DNA of 64,000 bases. It comes from an uncultured Lachnospiraceae bacterium. Lineage in GTDB: Bacteria; Bacillota; Clostridia; Lachnospirales; Lachnospiraceae. Location: the NCBI GenBank assembly GCA_946405625.1, contig CAMJHQ010000012.1:1-64000 (forward strand), written 5' to 3'. A program made the translations under genes and the position numbers. Positions 18,101-28,096 of this stretch are shown here, piece after piece. Numbering within the stretch: the first letter of the stretch is position 1; each line of letters starts with the position of its first letter. The notes under the pieces were generated by a model that was not told where the DNA came from, did no database searches, and saw nothing but the letters and a program-made list of their open reading frames with translations.

Positions 18101-19444
18101 ATGAGCATTTACAATATAATGTTTACAGGCGGTCTCATTTTCGCCATACTTTTCTTCATACTTACAGTAGTTCTGTTCTTTTTATATAATATTCCGCAAG
18201 CTCTCGGTTCTGTTACCGGACAAACGGAAAAGAAGGCTCTTGAGGCAATCAGATCCGGCAAGAACGGAGGAGTTTCCAGTAGAAGAAGGAGAAAATCTCA
18301 GGGCAGGATCGTCGCCAGAGATATTAAGACATCTACTTCAACGGGTTCTCTTATTTCAGGAGATACAGATGTTCAGAAATCCGGTTCCGGAAAGGTTACA
18401 AAGGATACCGGAAGAATGAAGAAGGGTACAGGAAATATCAAGATGACATCCGGAGGTCTGAGGCAGGGATCAGGAAATATCAAACAGGAATCCGGCGGTC
18501 TCATGCAAGGATCAGGAAATATCAAACAGGAATCCGGAGACCTTATGCAGAATTCCGGAAATATCAAGAATACAGATAATGAAGCCAGAGAGGCTAAGGA
18601 AGCAGCAGCTGCTGCTGCAGCCGAAATGGCTGCAAAGGAAGAGGCTGCAAGAGAGCAGGCAATAGCCGAAGAAAAGGGCGACAAGAAGGATAAGACAGTA
18701 ATCCGTATCAATCCTAAAACAGGAAAGAGATATGAGCTCGATGAAGAGGATACGGAAGTTCTCACATACGGAGATATGCAGAAGGATTCAGAGGCACCTA
18801 CAACCTTCCTTGGTGCGAAGATGCCGGGAGATGATGAAGCTACCGATCTTCTGAGAGATGATATAAGCGAAAGCGATCTATATGATGATGATCTCTTATC
18901 AGATGAGGAAACATCGTCAGCTATCCTCGAAGCAGGTATGGCAATGGATTTTGATAAGGAAGATACCGATCTTCTTACAGCTACTGCTGCTGTATTGGAA
19001 GGGGAAGAAGTTTATGATGACGCTGCTGATAATATCAGTGAAGCAGATACAGATCTTCTTCTGCCGGACGGAACAACAGCACCAAAGCCGGTTGAAGAAG
19101 GCGAAAGGAAGAGACCTCCGAAGAGCATTACGGATATGCTCAGGAAGGCTATGGAGGAAGGAAAGAATATTCCTGACGTTGAGCTTGATGAAGATGACTA
19201 TGATGATGAGGACGAGGAATATACATATTCCGTATCCGAAGAGATAACAAGTGTGCTTAAGGCAGAAGCTGCCGCTCAGGAAGCACTTACACAGGAAGAT
19301 GTAAACGGAATTCTTGATGAAAATCTTACTTCTGTACTTCGTGCAGGAATGATGCCGGGTGCTGAAGAAGAAATGCCTATGGATGACAACAGGATTGAAG
19401 TAATTTACGCAAAGACCATAGTTCACACAGAAGAGACACTCTAA
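18101..19444 (+). CDS. Single-pass membrane protein with repeated T-x-x-L motifs (putative phospho-scaffold)
   Basis: This 447-residue protein is not a family I recognise. An N-terminal transmembrane helix (about 8-30) is followed by an Arg/Lys patch (60-70), GSGNIKQESGGLMQ-type repeats (about 95-157), an Ala/Glu helix (162-190), and a long acidic tail. The tail repeats Thr-[Asp/Glu/Ser]-[Val/Leu/Met]-Leu: Thr218, 248, 289, 317, 344, 383 and 410, plus looser copies at 235 and 271. FHA domains select phospho-Thr largely by the +3 residue, and Leu at +3 is an accepted class. Encoded 6 bases after the kinase gene, it is a plausible multi-site kinase substrate and FHA docking platform. That role is inference. 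AAGGAGAG precedes the ATG. Confidence 0.75.
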   Translation: MSIYNIMFTGGLIFAILFFILTVVLFFLYNIPQALGSVTGQTEKKALEAIRSGKNGGVSSRRRRKSQGRIVARDIKTSTSTGSLISGDTDVQKSGSGKVTKDTGRMKKGTGNIKMTSGGLRQGSGNIKQESGGLMQGSGNIKQESGDLMQNSGNIKNTDNEAREAKEAAAAAAAEMAAKEEAAREQAIAEEKGDKKDKTVIRINPKTGKRYELDEEDTEVLTYGDMQKDSEAPTTFLGAKMPGDDEATDLLRDDISESDLYDDDLLSDEETSSAILEAGMAMDFDKEDTDLLTATAAVLEGEEVYDDAADNISEADTDLLLPDGTTAPKPVEEGERKRPPKSITDMLRKAMEEGKNIPDVELDEDDYDDEDEEYTYSVSEEITSVLKAEAAAQEALTQEDVNGILDENLTSVLRAGMMPGAEEEMPMDDNRIEVIYAKTIVHTEETL

Positions 19445-19470
19445 AGTGGTAAACGAGGGAGGACTTGTTA

Positions 19471-22400
19471 ATGAGAACAAGTAAAAATACGAAGAATTAC
19501 AAAAAAAGGATAGCCACTTCCACGCATGCCGGTATGGCAAGCGGAGTGTCAAAATTCAGACACTCTTACAGAAGTATGAAGCGGATGATATCCTTTTCCC
19601 TGGCGCTAATATTAGTTCTGGGTCTCGTTTATGTGGGCGGAATGATGAGTAAGGTAAAAGCAGCAGACGGAACGCTGTCTTTTGCAGATGGAACATGGGC
19701 TGAAGATACAGAGACATCAGCTGTAACGGATAATGATTTTATGAATACACTTTCAGACAGGACAGCCGATACAACGATAGTTGTTCCTGTAACGAATCTG
19801 GTACTTGGAACTGCAGATAAACATGTACTGAATTCGGATAGTTATGAGTGTGCATTCTGGTCGAAAGATGCTCTTCTGGAAGGATGGGCTCCGACTATCG
19901 ATGCTTCAACAGGTGATGTAAGTGATTATGTAGTAGCTGCGATAAGTTCAATTGACTGCGCAACAGATGATGCAGTATATCTTCACAAGTTCAATATTTC
20001 AAAGAATGGTGAATCACAGTGGGTACTTGATGCTTCTTCGGTAAGCAGTGTTAAGTTTACCATACAGTGCACAGCTCCATCGGCACCTACAGTAAGCAAG
20101 GCTGACTTCGTTTATTCGATATCGGATGTTGCAGATAGTGAAAATACAGTATATTACGGTTCTTTCGGTTACTCGGTAAAGAGTACATCAGCAACATCAT
20201 TAACAGCATTTGACAGATCCGAATCAGCAACTGATACAGCAGCAACAGCTGCAGCAACACTCAGCGCTGACGGAAATGACAAAGATGGAACATATTTAAT
20301 AACAAAGAAGATTACAACCACAGATTCTTCGAAAACATTTATCTATGGTTGGTCAGGTCTTTATACAAGAGATGATAATATAGGTGATTGCAGTTTCAAG
20401 CTGCTTGACTCCGAAGAAGTCGAGTCTGTCGGACCGTTTGATCCTACAAAAGAGGTTAAGCTGGTTGCGACCGGAAATTCGACAGAGACTATAAATGTTA
20501 AGATTACGATCAGTGATGATCAGGGCTCCAAGGAAGGAACACTTGATTCATCTACTACGGAAATCAGTACGGCAATGCCGTCGGGAGTTGATACTGTAAA
20601 TTCCCGTTCAGGAAAGTCTTTTGAAGCTACTGCGGTTTTTTCAGCAGAAGGTAAGAAGGACATAACAATAACAAAAACAATCAGTTATGAAGATGTAATA
20701 CCGACTGTTACGATCACCGGAGTTGACGGTGCTGTTGACGTAGACGGAACCCAGTATGTAAATGGTACCAGCGTTGCTCTCAGAGTTGATTTCGCAGCAG
20801 GCGGATCGGGAACTTCAGCCAGGATTTCGTCTGATAAGATTTCGGTAACATCTGCGGCTACATATTCAGAAAGTGATTCTGATTCTTTTACAAATGTGGC
20901 TTCAAATTCTAACACGAAGGTGGTAATCAAGGATTTCCCTGCAGATGATACGTTTACAGTTCTTGTAAATATTACAAATGACAAGGGAATAAAGGCACCT
21001 ACTGATGCAACAGCAGTGTTGAAGGTTGATAATACCGCACCTGAGCTTACAGTAAAGAGCGTTTCACAGGCAGGAAATACATATACACCTGCTGCAGGAA
21101 ATTCCGATATTACTGTACCGGATACTTATAAATTTACTTCCGCAAAGGATGTTGAAATAGTATTTCATTTAAGTGACGGAGAGAACGGAAGCGGATTAAA
21201 GTCCAAGACCGCAAAGTGGGGTTCTACGGAATATACACTTGAGGATATCGGAAGTGGAGATTATAAGATCACTATCCCTGCAGATCCATCAAACAAAGGT
21301 GCTGCACCGAGTATAGATCTTGCAGCGGAAGATAATGTCGGTTTAACAACCGCAGTTAAGGTAAATTATCAATATGTTCATGATGATATAACCATATCCG
21401 GCGGAGATATTTCATCAAATGGCGGAACGTCTTATGATAAGGACGGAAATGCAACAACTCTGGATGATAATTTCTATGACGGAAAAGTTAAGATAGTTTA
21501 TACGGTTGATTCGGATATTGAACTTAATGCAGCTTCGGCTAAATTAACAGCTACCAAGGGAGGAGAGACAGGTCCGCTTACTACAAAGACAGGTCCTGAG
21601 ATTGCTTCTGCGGGAGAGAATAAGTATACGGTTACATATACTTTAGAAGAGGCTGCGACGGTCAAGTACGATAATATCGATTTTGTTATCTCCAATACCA
21701 ACGGATATGCATCACCTAAGTATACTATTACAATACTGAAGGTCGATCTTACGAATCCGTATGCGGGAATAAGTATCGATACAGATACTACAAAGACGGT
21801 TCAGAATAAAGATGCAGATGCCGGATGGTATAAGACTCTTTGGCTTTTAATAAAATACAGTGATACAGATTCTTCCGGAGTTGAGTCGGGTATTGCAAGT
21901 GTAACGGTTACAAATGTTGAAGGCGTTACTTCAAAGAATATTACATTAAATTCGTCAGGAGTAACAGGCGTTCAGGTTAATAAGTCTACTGATACAAGTG
22001 GAACACCGGTTAAGGTGACTGCAGTAGATAATATAGGAAACAAGTTTGAATCCGAAAAAACTTTTATGGTGGATCCGGAGTTTTCCGGTGATGTTAAGCT
22101 TAAAGTTACAACTGACGGAACAGAGGTATCGGGAAGCGGAAACAAATATAAGGGTGAGCCAAAGATAAATATAACCGCAGTTGATGATATTGAGGTTAAG
22201 GATATAACAGTTAAAGTTGAACAGAATGGAACTGCTGTAGCGGATTATCATTTATCAGATACAAGCTTTGGAACGAAGTCAGTTGATAAAACAGTTGATC
22301 TTTCGGCTGTTCTCACTGCTGCGGGAAAGACGCTTGATGACGGTTCATATACCATTAATTCCACAGCTATGGATATAGCCGGAAATAGGAAGGCAGCTAC

Positions 22401-25400
22401 ACCGGAGGTTAAATTTGTTCTTGATAATCTGCCTCCGAGCTTTGGAAATGCAGTAATTACACAGATAGATAAGAAAAGTGATACTCATTCCGAGACAAAG
22501 GATATTTCCGATAATAATACAGAGCAGGTAAGCTTTGATAATTCGGTTTCAAGAAAGTCAGAAGTATCATTTGCCATTAGCGGAGTTGCAGATGCAGCTT
22601 TCAATCCGTCTGCCGGAGAAGGAAGCATATCGATAACGGCTCCTGACGGAAGTGCAGTTACAGGATATACTTATGATAAGGCTGCAGGCAACCTTAGCTT
22701 TACAGTTGACCCTGCTTCTTATACGGCAGGAGAGGGAACTTTTACGATCACTCTTACAGATGCTGCAGGAAATGCGAATACACGTAAGCTTAAAGTTAAA
22801 TTCCTTGAGGATAAACTGACAGTAACTTATGCGGTTACAGGCTTTGATGAGATTGCAGAGGGAGAATATCAGGGTAAGAACAGCAGCACGGATATAAAGT
22901 TTACTATTGAATCCGATTCTCCTGTTAAACCTGAAGATATTGCAGTAAAAGTCGGAGGCGCGGCTGTTACTTTTGATGTTTCAAAGTTTACGGCAGTAAC
23001 TGAGGCTGACGGAAATTATAAATATACTTATGTACAGAGTGTCAGTGGAACTGATACAAAGATAAATGATACCAGTTTCGAAGCGACAAATATTTTCGGA
23101 ATATCTGATTCAAAGGAAATAACAATAATCGGTTTCGATCTTTCGAATCCTGATATCAAAGAAGATGTTTCACCTGAATCAGAGGGAAAAGGTACAGTAG
23201 AAGGTACAGCAAAAGATATTACCGATTGGTATCAGAACCTTGTCCTTTATGTTACGTATGATGATACAAAGGATGGTGCGCTTAGCTGGGATTCGGGAAT
23301 AAAGAAGATATCCGTAACAGGTGCAACCCCGATGTTTGATTCGGGAACATATTCAGATCTTGCAGCTTATATTTCAGCAAATCCGCATAAAGGCAGTTTC
23401 TATGTTGATGTAAAAGAGTCAAGTGTTGCTGCAGCAGAGTTTGGTGATGGTGCCATATATCCTACGGAAGTCAGATTCGAGATTGAAGATAATGTCGGTC
23501 ATAAGAAGAGTATCATGAATACCTATAAGGTTGATAAGGAAGATCCGACATCTCAATTGAAGGTAAATGAAATTAAGTGGGCCGATGCTACCGAGGAGAA
23601 TACAACATTTGGAAACGGAACTAAGGATATTCAGATTACTTATGATGTAACGGATAATATTCGAGCACATATGTCATTAACGGTTACAAGATCTGATGAT
23701 CCGGAAAAGATTATAGGAAAGTATTATCCGGATAATAAGACTTTCCACAGAGCTTCTAAAGATCTTTCATATCTGCTTGGATCAGACGTGCAGGATGGTG
23801 AGTATACCATCAGTCTTGGTGCATACGATATGTCAGGAAGAACGACTGATCCGTATATCAAAAAAATGATGGTAAGATTTGATAATACACTGCCTGATAT
23901 AAAAGATATTACGGTTGCACAGTACGGTAATACCGCGATTAAAAAAGTAGGAAATGATTATTATCAGCTTACCGCAAGTGAAACGAGCCCAAGTCATGGA
24001 GCATTTACAATCAGTTTTGATGCTGATGATCCAAAGGTGAACTCCTATGCATCGGGTCTTGCAGGTGCCAACAGTATTATAGTTAACGAAACTATTGATG
24101 GTGAGACTAAGACTGTTGCCAATATGGTAAACAGCGGAAATAAGCATGTTGATATTTTTACAGACAGCACATATGCCGGAAAGCAGGTAACTTATAATAT
24201 TGTTGTTAAAGATGCAGCCGGTAATTCAACAAGCGAGACATTTACCGTTTCCTTTATTAAGGATGAGATTTCAATAAAGCATCGTACTGTTTCACAGGAT
24301 CAGAAGACAGGTACTTTTGATATTGTATATGATATCGTATCAGATGCACCTATCACACCGAATGAGGATGCTTCAAATCTCAATGATGGCAATATTACTT
24401 TAACGATGGATACTGTTGATGGTGCCAAGGATAAGAGTAATGCCGGAACCGGAGTGCTCAAGAAGGCAGACACATATGATGCCTCAAAAGCGGTATATAA
24501 TTATACATATACCTATTCGATAAATAAGTCGCAGTCTGATAAGCTTGAGAATATCAGTGTCAGCGTTAAGAATAACAATAATGTTGTATCTGATGTGGAT
24601 TCAATAGATTTTATCAACATCGATCTTTTTGATCCACAGATCGCAGCAAGCGGCCTTCCGGGTGATGCAGAGACAAAATGGCATAAGAATCTGAAAATAT
24701 CTCTCGACTATACAGAGGGTGACAGAGAATATATGTCAGGTGTTGCGAGCATCATGGTAAGCGGAGTTAAGCAGGCGGTTGCAGGAAACACCTACAGATT
24801 GACATTTGGTGATGATGAAAGAGAACTGAACGGAACATTATTTGCCGATGTTAATGAGTCTACGGGACTCGGAGGAACGCCGGTAGACGTAGTTATCGAA
24901 GATAAATTCGGAAGATCGACTACGATGCATTATACATTCCATGTTGATGAGACTGATCCGGAAGCTGCATTTACGGTTAACGGAATCGATTGGGATGATG
25001 TAGATGGTGCATATCTCGGAGGAGAACCTGCAAATCCTACAGTTTCATATTCGGCTAAGGATAATATCCAGCTTCAGAATTATGCACTGACTATTACGCT
25101 TCCTTCGGGAGCGAAGGTAACTCCTGTATCGGGAACAAATACCAACAATATCGGAAATGATACGACACTTGCAGATCTTATAGGAGCAGCAAACTGTGTA
25201 AACGGTGTTCCTAGAGACGGTGAGTATACGATCGTACTTTCGGTTACAGACCTTGCAGGAAGAACCACTGCCGATGATGTAGAGGCTACATTTACGGTTG
25301 ATAATACATCACCGAGAAATGATCTCATTATTACATCGGAGAGACCTGCCAAGTTTGATAAGTATAATAGTTCATATTCGAATTCTTATACAGGCACATC

Positions 25401-27135
25401 TTATGATTACGGTCAGTACTATGCTAATGATGTATATTTCGATGCGGTTGTTATAGATAGTAATGTAGATGAGTTTACTGTTTCTGATAATGGATACGTA
25501 ATCTATTCGGGAAGCAGTGAAGGAACTTATAACCTCGGTGTTTCATCAGAGGGAGAACATAATATAGTTATTTCGACAGTTGATAAGACCGGACTCAGAG
25601 CAGAATCTCAGTCAATAAGCTTCACTATTGATAAGAGTGCACCGGATGTTTCGACCGCACTTAACGGATCTGGATTCCTGGATGAATCGGGACTTAGGTA
25701 TCTCAATACAAGCGGTGATGTTTCGGTATCGGTAAGTGATGCGAATGTTGATGAAGACGATCTTACGATGACAGTCATCACAACTCCTCCTAATTCGGGT
25801 TCAAGCACAAGTGAGACGAAGGTTCAGCCCGGTACACAGAGCTTTGCACAGGATGCGGAATATACTGTGAGATTTATAGCTGTCGACAGAGCCGGTAATA
25901 GGAGTGCTGAAAGATCAGTATCCTTCCGAGTTGATAAAACTCCGCCTGAACTCAGATTTACAGGTGCGGCAGATAAGGGAACAGCAACAAGCAGCGTAAC
26001 AGTTAATTATATTGTTAACGAGGCATTCTACAGCGACATGAACGGATGTACGCTGAGAGTTTACAGAAAGATTGACGGACAGGGCGAAAGCCTTCTCAAG
26101 ACTGTTGAGATCAGACCGACAGGACCACAGTATTCACTCAGTGAACTGTTCCAGGAGGATGGAGAATACAGATTTGAGATGTCTGCTGAGGATAAGTGCG
26201 GTAATAAGTCACAGGCTTCATACACATTTATTCTTGATGGCAAGGCTCCGATAATCACGCTTACAGGTGTAGGCAATTATGATAAGACAGTTGAGGATGT
26301 AATTCTCGGAATTACTGTTGACGAGACATTCTTCACATCAAACAAGGTTGTTCTTTCAGGAACAAGAATCGATATAGATGGAAAGAAGAATAAGGTAGAA
26401 TTCGACGGATTCAATCCGAATACCAGCAAGGTTACAACTTTCGAGCAGGTATTTAAGGAAGACGGAATCTATGATATCTCAATCGAATCAACAGATAAGG
26501 CCGGAAACAAGACAACAAGAAAGCTGCATTTCACGATCGACAGAACGGATCCTGAGATTATCGGAATCGATGACTATGACGGAAAGGCAGTAAAGAGCTT
26601 CAACTGGAATGTCGATATGGACAGTTTGGTTAAAGACCTTACTGTATGTAACACATATGTTTACATGGACGGTGTTGAATACGACGGAACAACAACGCTT
26701 AAGGACGGAACACATCTTCTGAGAGTTGTATCAACGGATGAGCTTGGACACACGACTGAAAAGGAAGTTTCCTTCAGACTTGATACAACAGCACCGAATA
26801 TCCTCGTCATGGGTGTTGAGGAAGGCCAGTATATCAATGTTCCGACGGATGTACAGGTCGGAGTTGAGCTTGATGACGATAAGCTTACCAAGGTAACTCT
26901 TAACGGAGTGGAGGTTCCGATAAAAGATGGTGTTGCTACTGTAAGAGTTGATAAGAGAATGTCATATACACTTCTTGCTGAAGCAGTAGATGATGCAGGA
27001 AATGTATCCAAGATCGAGCTTCACTTTAACTTCGGAGAGAAGTTCCCATGGTGGATCTTTATAGCCGGAGCAGGCGGACTGGGATTGATATTCCTGGTTG
27101 TAGCTATATCAAGAAAAAAGCAGAATGAAAAATAA
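19471..27135 (+). CDS. Giant Ig-like repeat surface protein
   Basis: This 2554-residue protein has an N-terminal basic stretch and a signal-type hydrophobic helix (about 43-65), ending in VKAADG, a likely cleavage area. A very long extracellular region of bacterial Ig-like domains follows. At least 15 domain boundaries carry a V/I/L/F-D-x-x-x-P signature such as VDNTAPE, IDRTDPEI or LDTTAPNI. The later ones fall about 300 bp apart. The C-terminus has a transmembrane helix after FPWW and a short basic tail, so it is membrane-anchored without an LPxTG motif. GGAGGA lies 8 bases before the ATG at 19471. It is the last gene of the kinase/FHA cluster. Adhesion or envelope-spanning roles are guesses. 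Confidence 0.85.
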   Translation: MRTSKNTKNYKKRIATSTHAGMASGVSKFRHSYRSMKRMISFSLALILVLGLVYVGGMMSKVKAADGTLSFADGTWAEDTETSAVTDNDFMNTLSDRTADTTIVVPVTNLVLGTADKHVLNSDSYECAFWSKDALLEGWAPTIDASTGDVSDYVVAAISSIDCATDDAVYLHKFNISKNGESQWVLDASSVSSVKFTIQCTAPSAPTVSKADFVYSISDVADSENTVYYGSFGYSVKSTSATSLTAFDRSESATDTAATAAATLSADGNDKDGTYLITKKITTTDSSKTFIYGWSGLYTRDDNIGDCSFKLLDSEEVESVGPFDPTKEVKLVATGNSTETINVKITISDDQGSKEGTLDSSTTEISTAMPSGVDTVNSRSGKSFEATAVFSAEGKKDITITKTISYEDVIPTVTITGVDGAVDVDGTQYVNGTSVALRVDFAAGGSGTSARISSDKISVTSAATYSESDSDSFTNVASNSNTKVVIKDFPADDTFTVLVNITNDKGIKAPTDATAVLKVDNTAPELTVKSVSQAGNTYTPAAGNSDITVPDTYKFTSAKDVEIVFHLSDGENGSGLKSKTAKWGSTEYTLEDIGSGDYKITIPADPSNKGAAPSIDLAAEDNVGLTTAVKVNYQYVHDDITISGGDISSNGGTSYDKDGNATTLDDNFYDGKVKIVYTVDSDIELNAASAKLTATKGGETGPLTTKTGPEIASAGENKYTVTYTLEEAATVKYDNIDFVISNTNGYASPKYTITILKVDLTNPYAGISIDTDTTKTVQNKDADAGWYKTLWLLIKYSDTDSSGVESGIASVTVTNVEGVTSKNITLNSSGVTGVQVNKSTDTSGTPVKVTAVDNIGNKFESEKTFMVDPEFSGDVKLKVTTDGTEVSGSGNKYKGEPKINITAVDDIEVKDITVKVEQNGTAVADYHLSDTSFGTKSVDKTVDLSAVLTAAGKTLDDGSYTINSTAMDIAGNRKAATPEVKFVLDNLPPSFGNAVITQIDKKSDTHSETKDISDNNTEQVSFDNSVSRKSEVSFAISGVADAAFNPSAGEGSISITAPDGSAVTGYTYDKAAGNLSFTVDPASYTAGEGTFTITLTDAAGNANTRKLKVKFLEDKLTVTYAVTGFDEIAEGEYQGKNSSTDIKFTIESDSPVKPEDIAVKVGGAAVTFDVSKFTAVTEADGNYKYTYVQSVSGTDTKINDTSFEATNIFGISDSKEITIIGFDLSNPDIKEDVSPESEGKGTVEGTAKDITDWYQNLVLYVTYDDTKDGALSWDSGIKKISVTGATPMFDSGTYSDLAAYISANPHKGSFYVDVKESSVAAAEFGDGAIYPTEVRFEIEDNVGHKKSIMNTYKVDKEDPTSQLKVNEIKWADATEENTTFGNGTKDIQITYDVTDNIRAHMSLTVTRSDDPEKIIGKYYPDNKTFHRASKDLSYLLGSDVQDGEYTISLGAYDMSGRTTDPYIKKMMVRFDNTLPDIKDITVAQYGNTAIKKVGNDYYQLTASETSPSHGAFTISFDADDPKVNSYASGLAGANSIIVNETIDGETKTVANMVNSGNKHVDIFTDSTYAGKQVTYNIVVKDAAGNSTSETFTVSFIKDEISIKHRTVSQDQKTGTFDIVYDIVSDAPITPNEDASNLNDGNITLTMDTVDGAKDKSNAGTGVLKKADTYDASKAVYNYTYTYSINKSQSDKLENISVSVKNNNNVVSDVDSIDFINIDLFDPQIAASGLPGDAETKWHKNLKISLDYTEGDREYMSGVASIMVSGVKQAVAGNTYRLTFGDDERELNGTLFADVNESTGLGGTPVDVVIEDKFGRSTTMHYTFHVDETDPEAAFTVNGIDWDDVDGAYLGGEPANPTVSYSAKDNIQLQNYALTITLPSGAKVTPVSGTNTNNIGNDTTLADLIGAANCVNGVPRDGEYTIVLSVTDLAGRTTADDVEATFTVDNTSPRNDLIITSERPAKFDKYNSSYSNSYTGTSYDYGQYYANDVYFDAVVIDSNVDEFTVSDNGYVIYSGSSEGTYNLGVSSEGEHNIVISTVDKTGLRAESQSISFTIDKSAPDVSTALNGSGFLDESGLRYLNTSGDVSVSVSDANVDEDDLTMTVITTPPNSGSSTSETKVQPGTQSFAQDAEYTVRFIAVDRAGNRSAERSVSFRVDKTPPELRFTGAADKGTATSSVTVNYIVNEAFYSDMNGCTLRVYRKIDGQGESLLKTVEIRPTGPQYSLSELFQEDGEYRFEMSAEDKCGNKSQASYTFILDGKAPIITLTGVGNYDKTVEDVILGITVDETFFTSNKVVLSGTRIDIDGKKNKVEFDGFNPNTSKVTTFEQVFKEDGIYDISIESTDKAGNKTTRKLHFTIDRTDPEIIGIDDYDGKAVKSFNWNVDMDSLVKDLTVCNTYVYMDGVEYDGTTTLKDGTHLLRVVSTDELGHTTEKEVSFRLDTTAPNILVMGVEEGQYINVPTDVQVGVELDDDKLTKVTLNGVEVPIKDGVATVRVDKRMSYTLLAEAVDDAGNVSKIELHFNFGEKFPWWIFIAGAGGLGLIFLVVAISRKKQNEK

Positions 27136-27153
27136 TTTGTATTTTTAAAACAG

Positions 27154-27186
27154 AGTGCCGCCGGATTATATTTCGGCGGCACTTTA
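27154..27186 (+). terminator. Stem-loop after the giant surface-protein gene
   Basis: AGTGCCGCCG (27154-27163) pairs perfectly with CGGCGGCACT (27174-27183), followed by a short T-run. It lies 18 bp after the stop and probably ends the 10283-27135 transcript. Confidence 0.7.
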
Positions 27187-27244
27187 CTGTTCACAGCAAA
27201 TATTTAATGTATTCAACCCGCTGTTCTTTTGGAGCTGCGGTCAT

Positions 27245-27312
27245 GAATGCATATTAATCATTAAGATTGTATAATAATCATTACGAATGTGTATTAATCC
27301 ATATGAATGATG
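27245..27312 (+). repeat. 20-bp direct-repeat array upstream of the zinc-ribbon gene
   Basis: Three full units and a partial one follow head to tail with a 20-bp period: 27245-27263, 27264-27283, 27284-27303 and 27304-27312. They share a GAATG-x(2)-TATTAATCATTA-like pattern. A further copy lies at 27953-27973, downstream of the gene and upstream of secDF. They could be binding sites for a regulator. No known motif is recognised. Confidence 0.6.
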
Positions 27313-27373
27313 TAAGTTACAGAGAAAGATGATATCATTCGGATAGATTTTGTCATAAAGGGAGAAATTCAAT

Positions 27374-27916
27374 ATGTATGTAAATAAGACAAAGGCAATG
27401 GTAGCTCTTGGTTCGATCAAGGTGAAAACCATTATATGGGGAATTGTGGGCGGAATGTTCCTGATGTCATTTGTAGGAAGTTTTTTGCCTGAGATGAAAG
27501 AAAAGTATGGTATAGGTCCGGTAACATATTCAGCACTTGCATTTGTTGCGATATGCGGATTATTCATTTATCTGAATCTTCAGAAGCGAAAGAAGATCAA
27601 TCTTGCTTACAGGCTCAGCAACGTATTCGAGAATGATTCGGACGCTACAATGATGACTAATGAGATTGCAAACGCGGTTCATCTTTCGACACCGGCACTT
27701 GAGCAGAATCTTCTGTGGCTGATAAACAATAACTATATTATCAATTGCAGATTTGATGACAAGAATCAGTCAAGAATTATTCTTACAGATGTTAATGAAG
27801 CCGCAACAAATGAATTCGCTATTATAACATGTCAGGCCTGTGGTTCGAAGATTCAGGTCAGACCGGGTCAGTCCGCAAAATGTCCGTCATGCGGTACATT
27901 TATTGCTGCATCATAA
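27374..27916 (+). CDS. Two-TM membrane protein with C-terminal zinc ribbon
   Basis: This 180-residue protein of unrecognised family has two transmembrane helices (about 18-37 and 48-67). A cytosolic part of about 80 residues follows, in which NEIANAVHLSTPALEQNLLWL has the look of a winged-helix segment. It ends in a four-Cys zinc ribbon (CQACG, then CPSCG, about 156-176). A membrane-bound DNA- or RNA-contacting regulator would fit, but nothing proves it. GGGAGA precedes the ATG. It stands alone between the surface-protein gene and secDF, and 20-bp repeats lie on both sides. Confidence 0.7.
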   Translation: MYVNKTKAMVALGSIKVKTIIWGIVGGMFLMSFVGSFLPEMKEKYGIGPVTYSALAFVAICGLFIYLNLQKRKKINLAYRLSNVFENDSDATMMTNEIANAVHLSTPALEQNLLWLINNNYIINCRFDDKNQSRIILTDVNEAATNEFAIITCQACGSKIQVRPGQSAKCPSCGTFIAAS

Positions 27917-27952
27917 GAGAGATGATTGAATAGAATTAAAAACATATATTAA

Positions 27953-27973
27953 CGAATGTTATAATAATCATCC
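27953..27973 (+). repeat. Isolated copy of the 20-bp repeat upstream of secDF
   Basis: CGAATGTTATAATAATCATCC matches the units at 27245-27312 and lies about 20 bp upstream of the secDF promoter elements. Confidence 0.5.
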
Positions 27974-27990
27974 GTAAATATAAAAAATGC

Positions 27991-28019
27991 TTTAAAAAGG
28001 GGCGCTGCTATGCTATAAT
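27991..28019 (+). promoter_or_regulatory. secDF promoter
   Basis: TATAAT at 28014-28019 has a TATGC extension just upstream and a weak -35, TTTAAA (27991-27996), at a 17-bp spacer. The secDF start is about 75 bp downstream. Confidence 0.55.
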
Positions 28020-28096
28020 GTTCAAGTTATTGCTGGGAGTGTCCCTATTATTATGCACTAACAAAATAAGAAGTTTGATGGAAGAGGATTATTATC

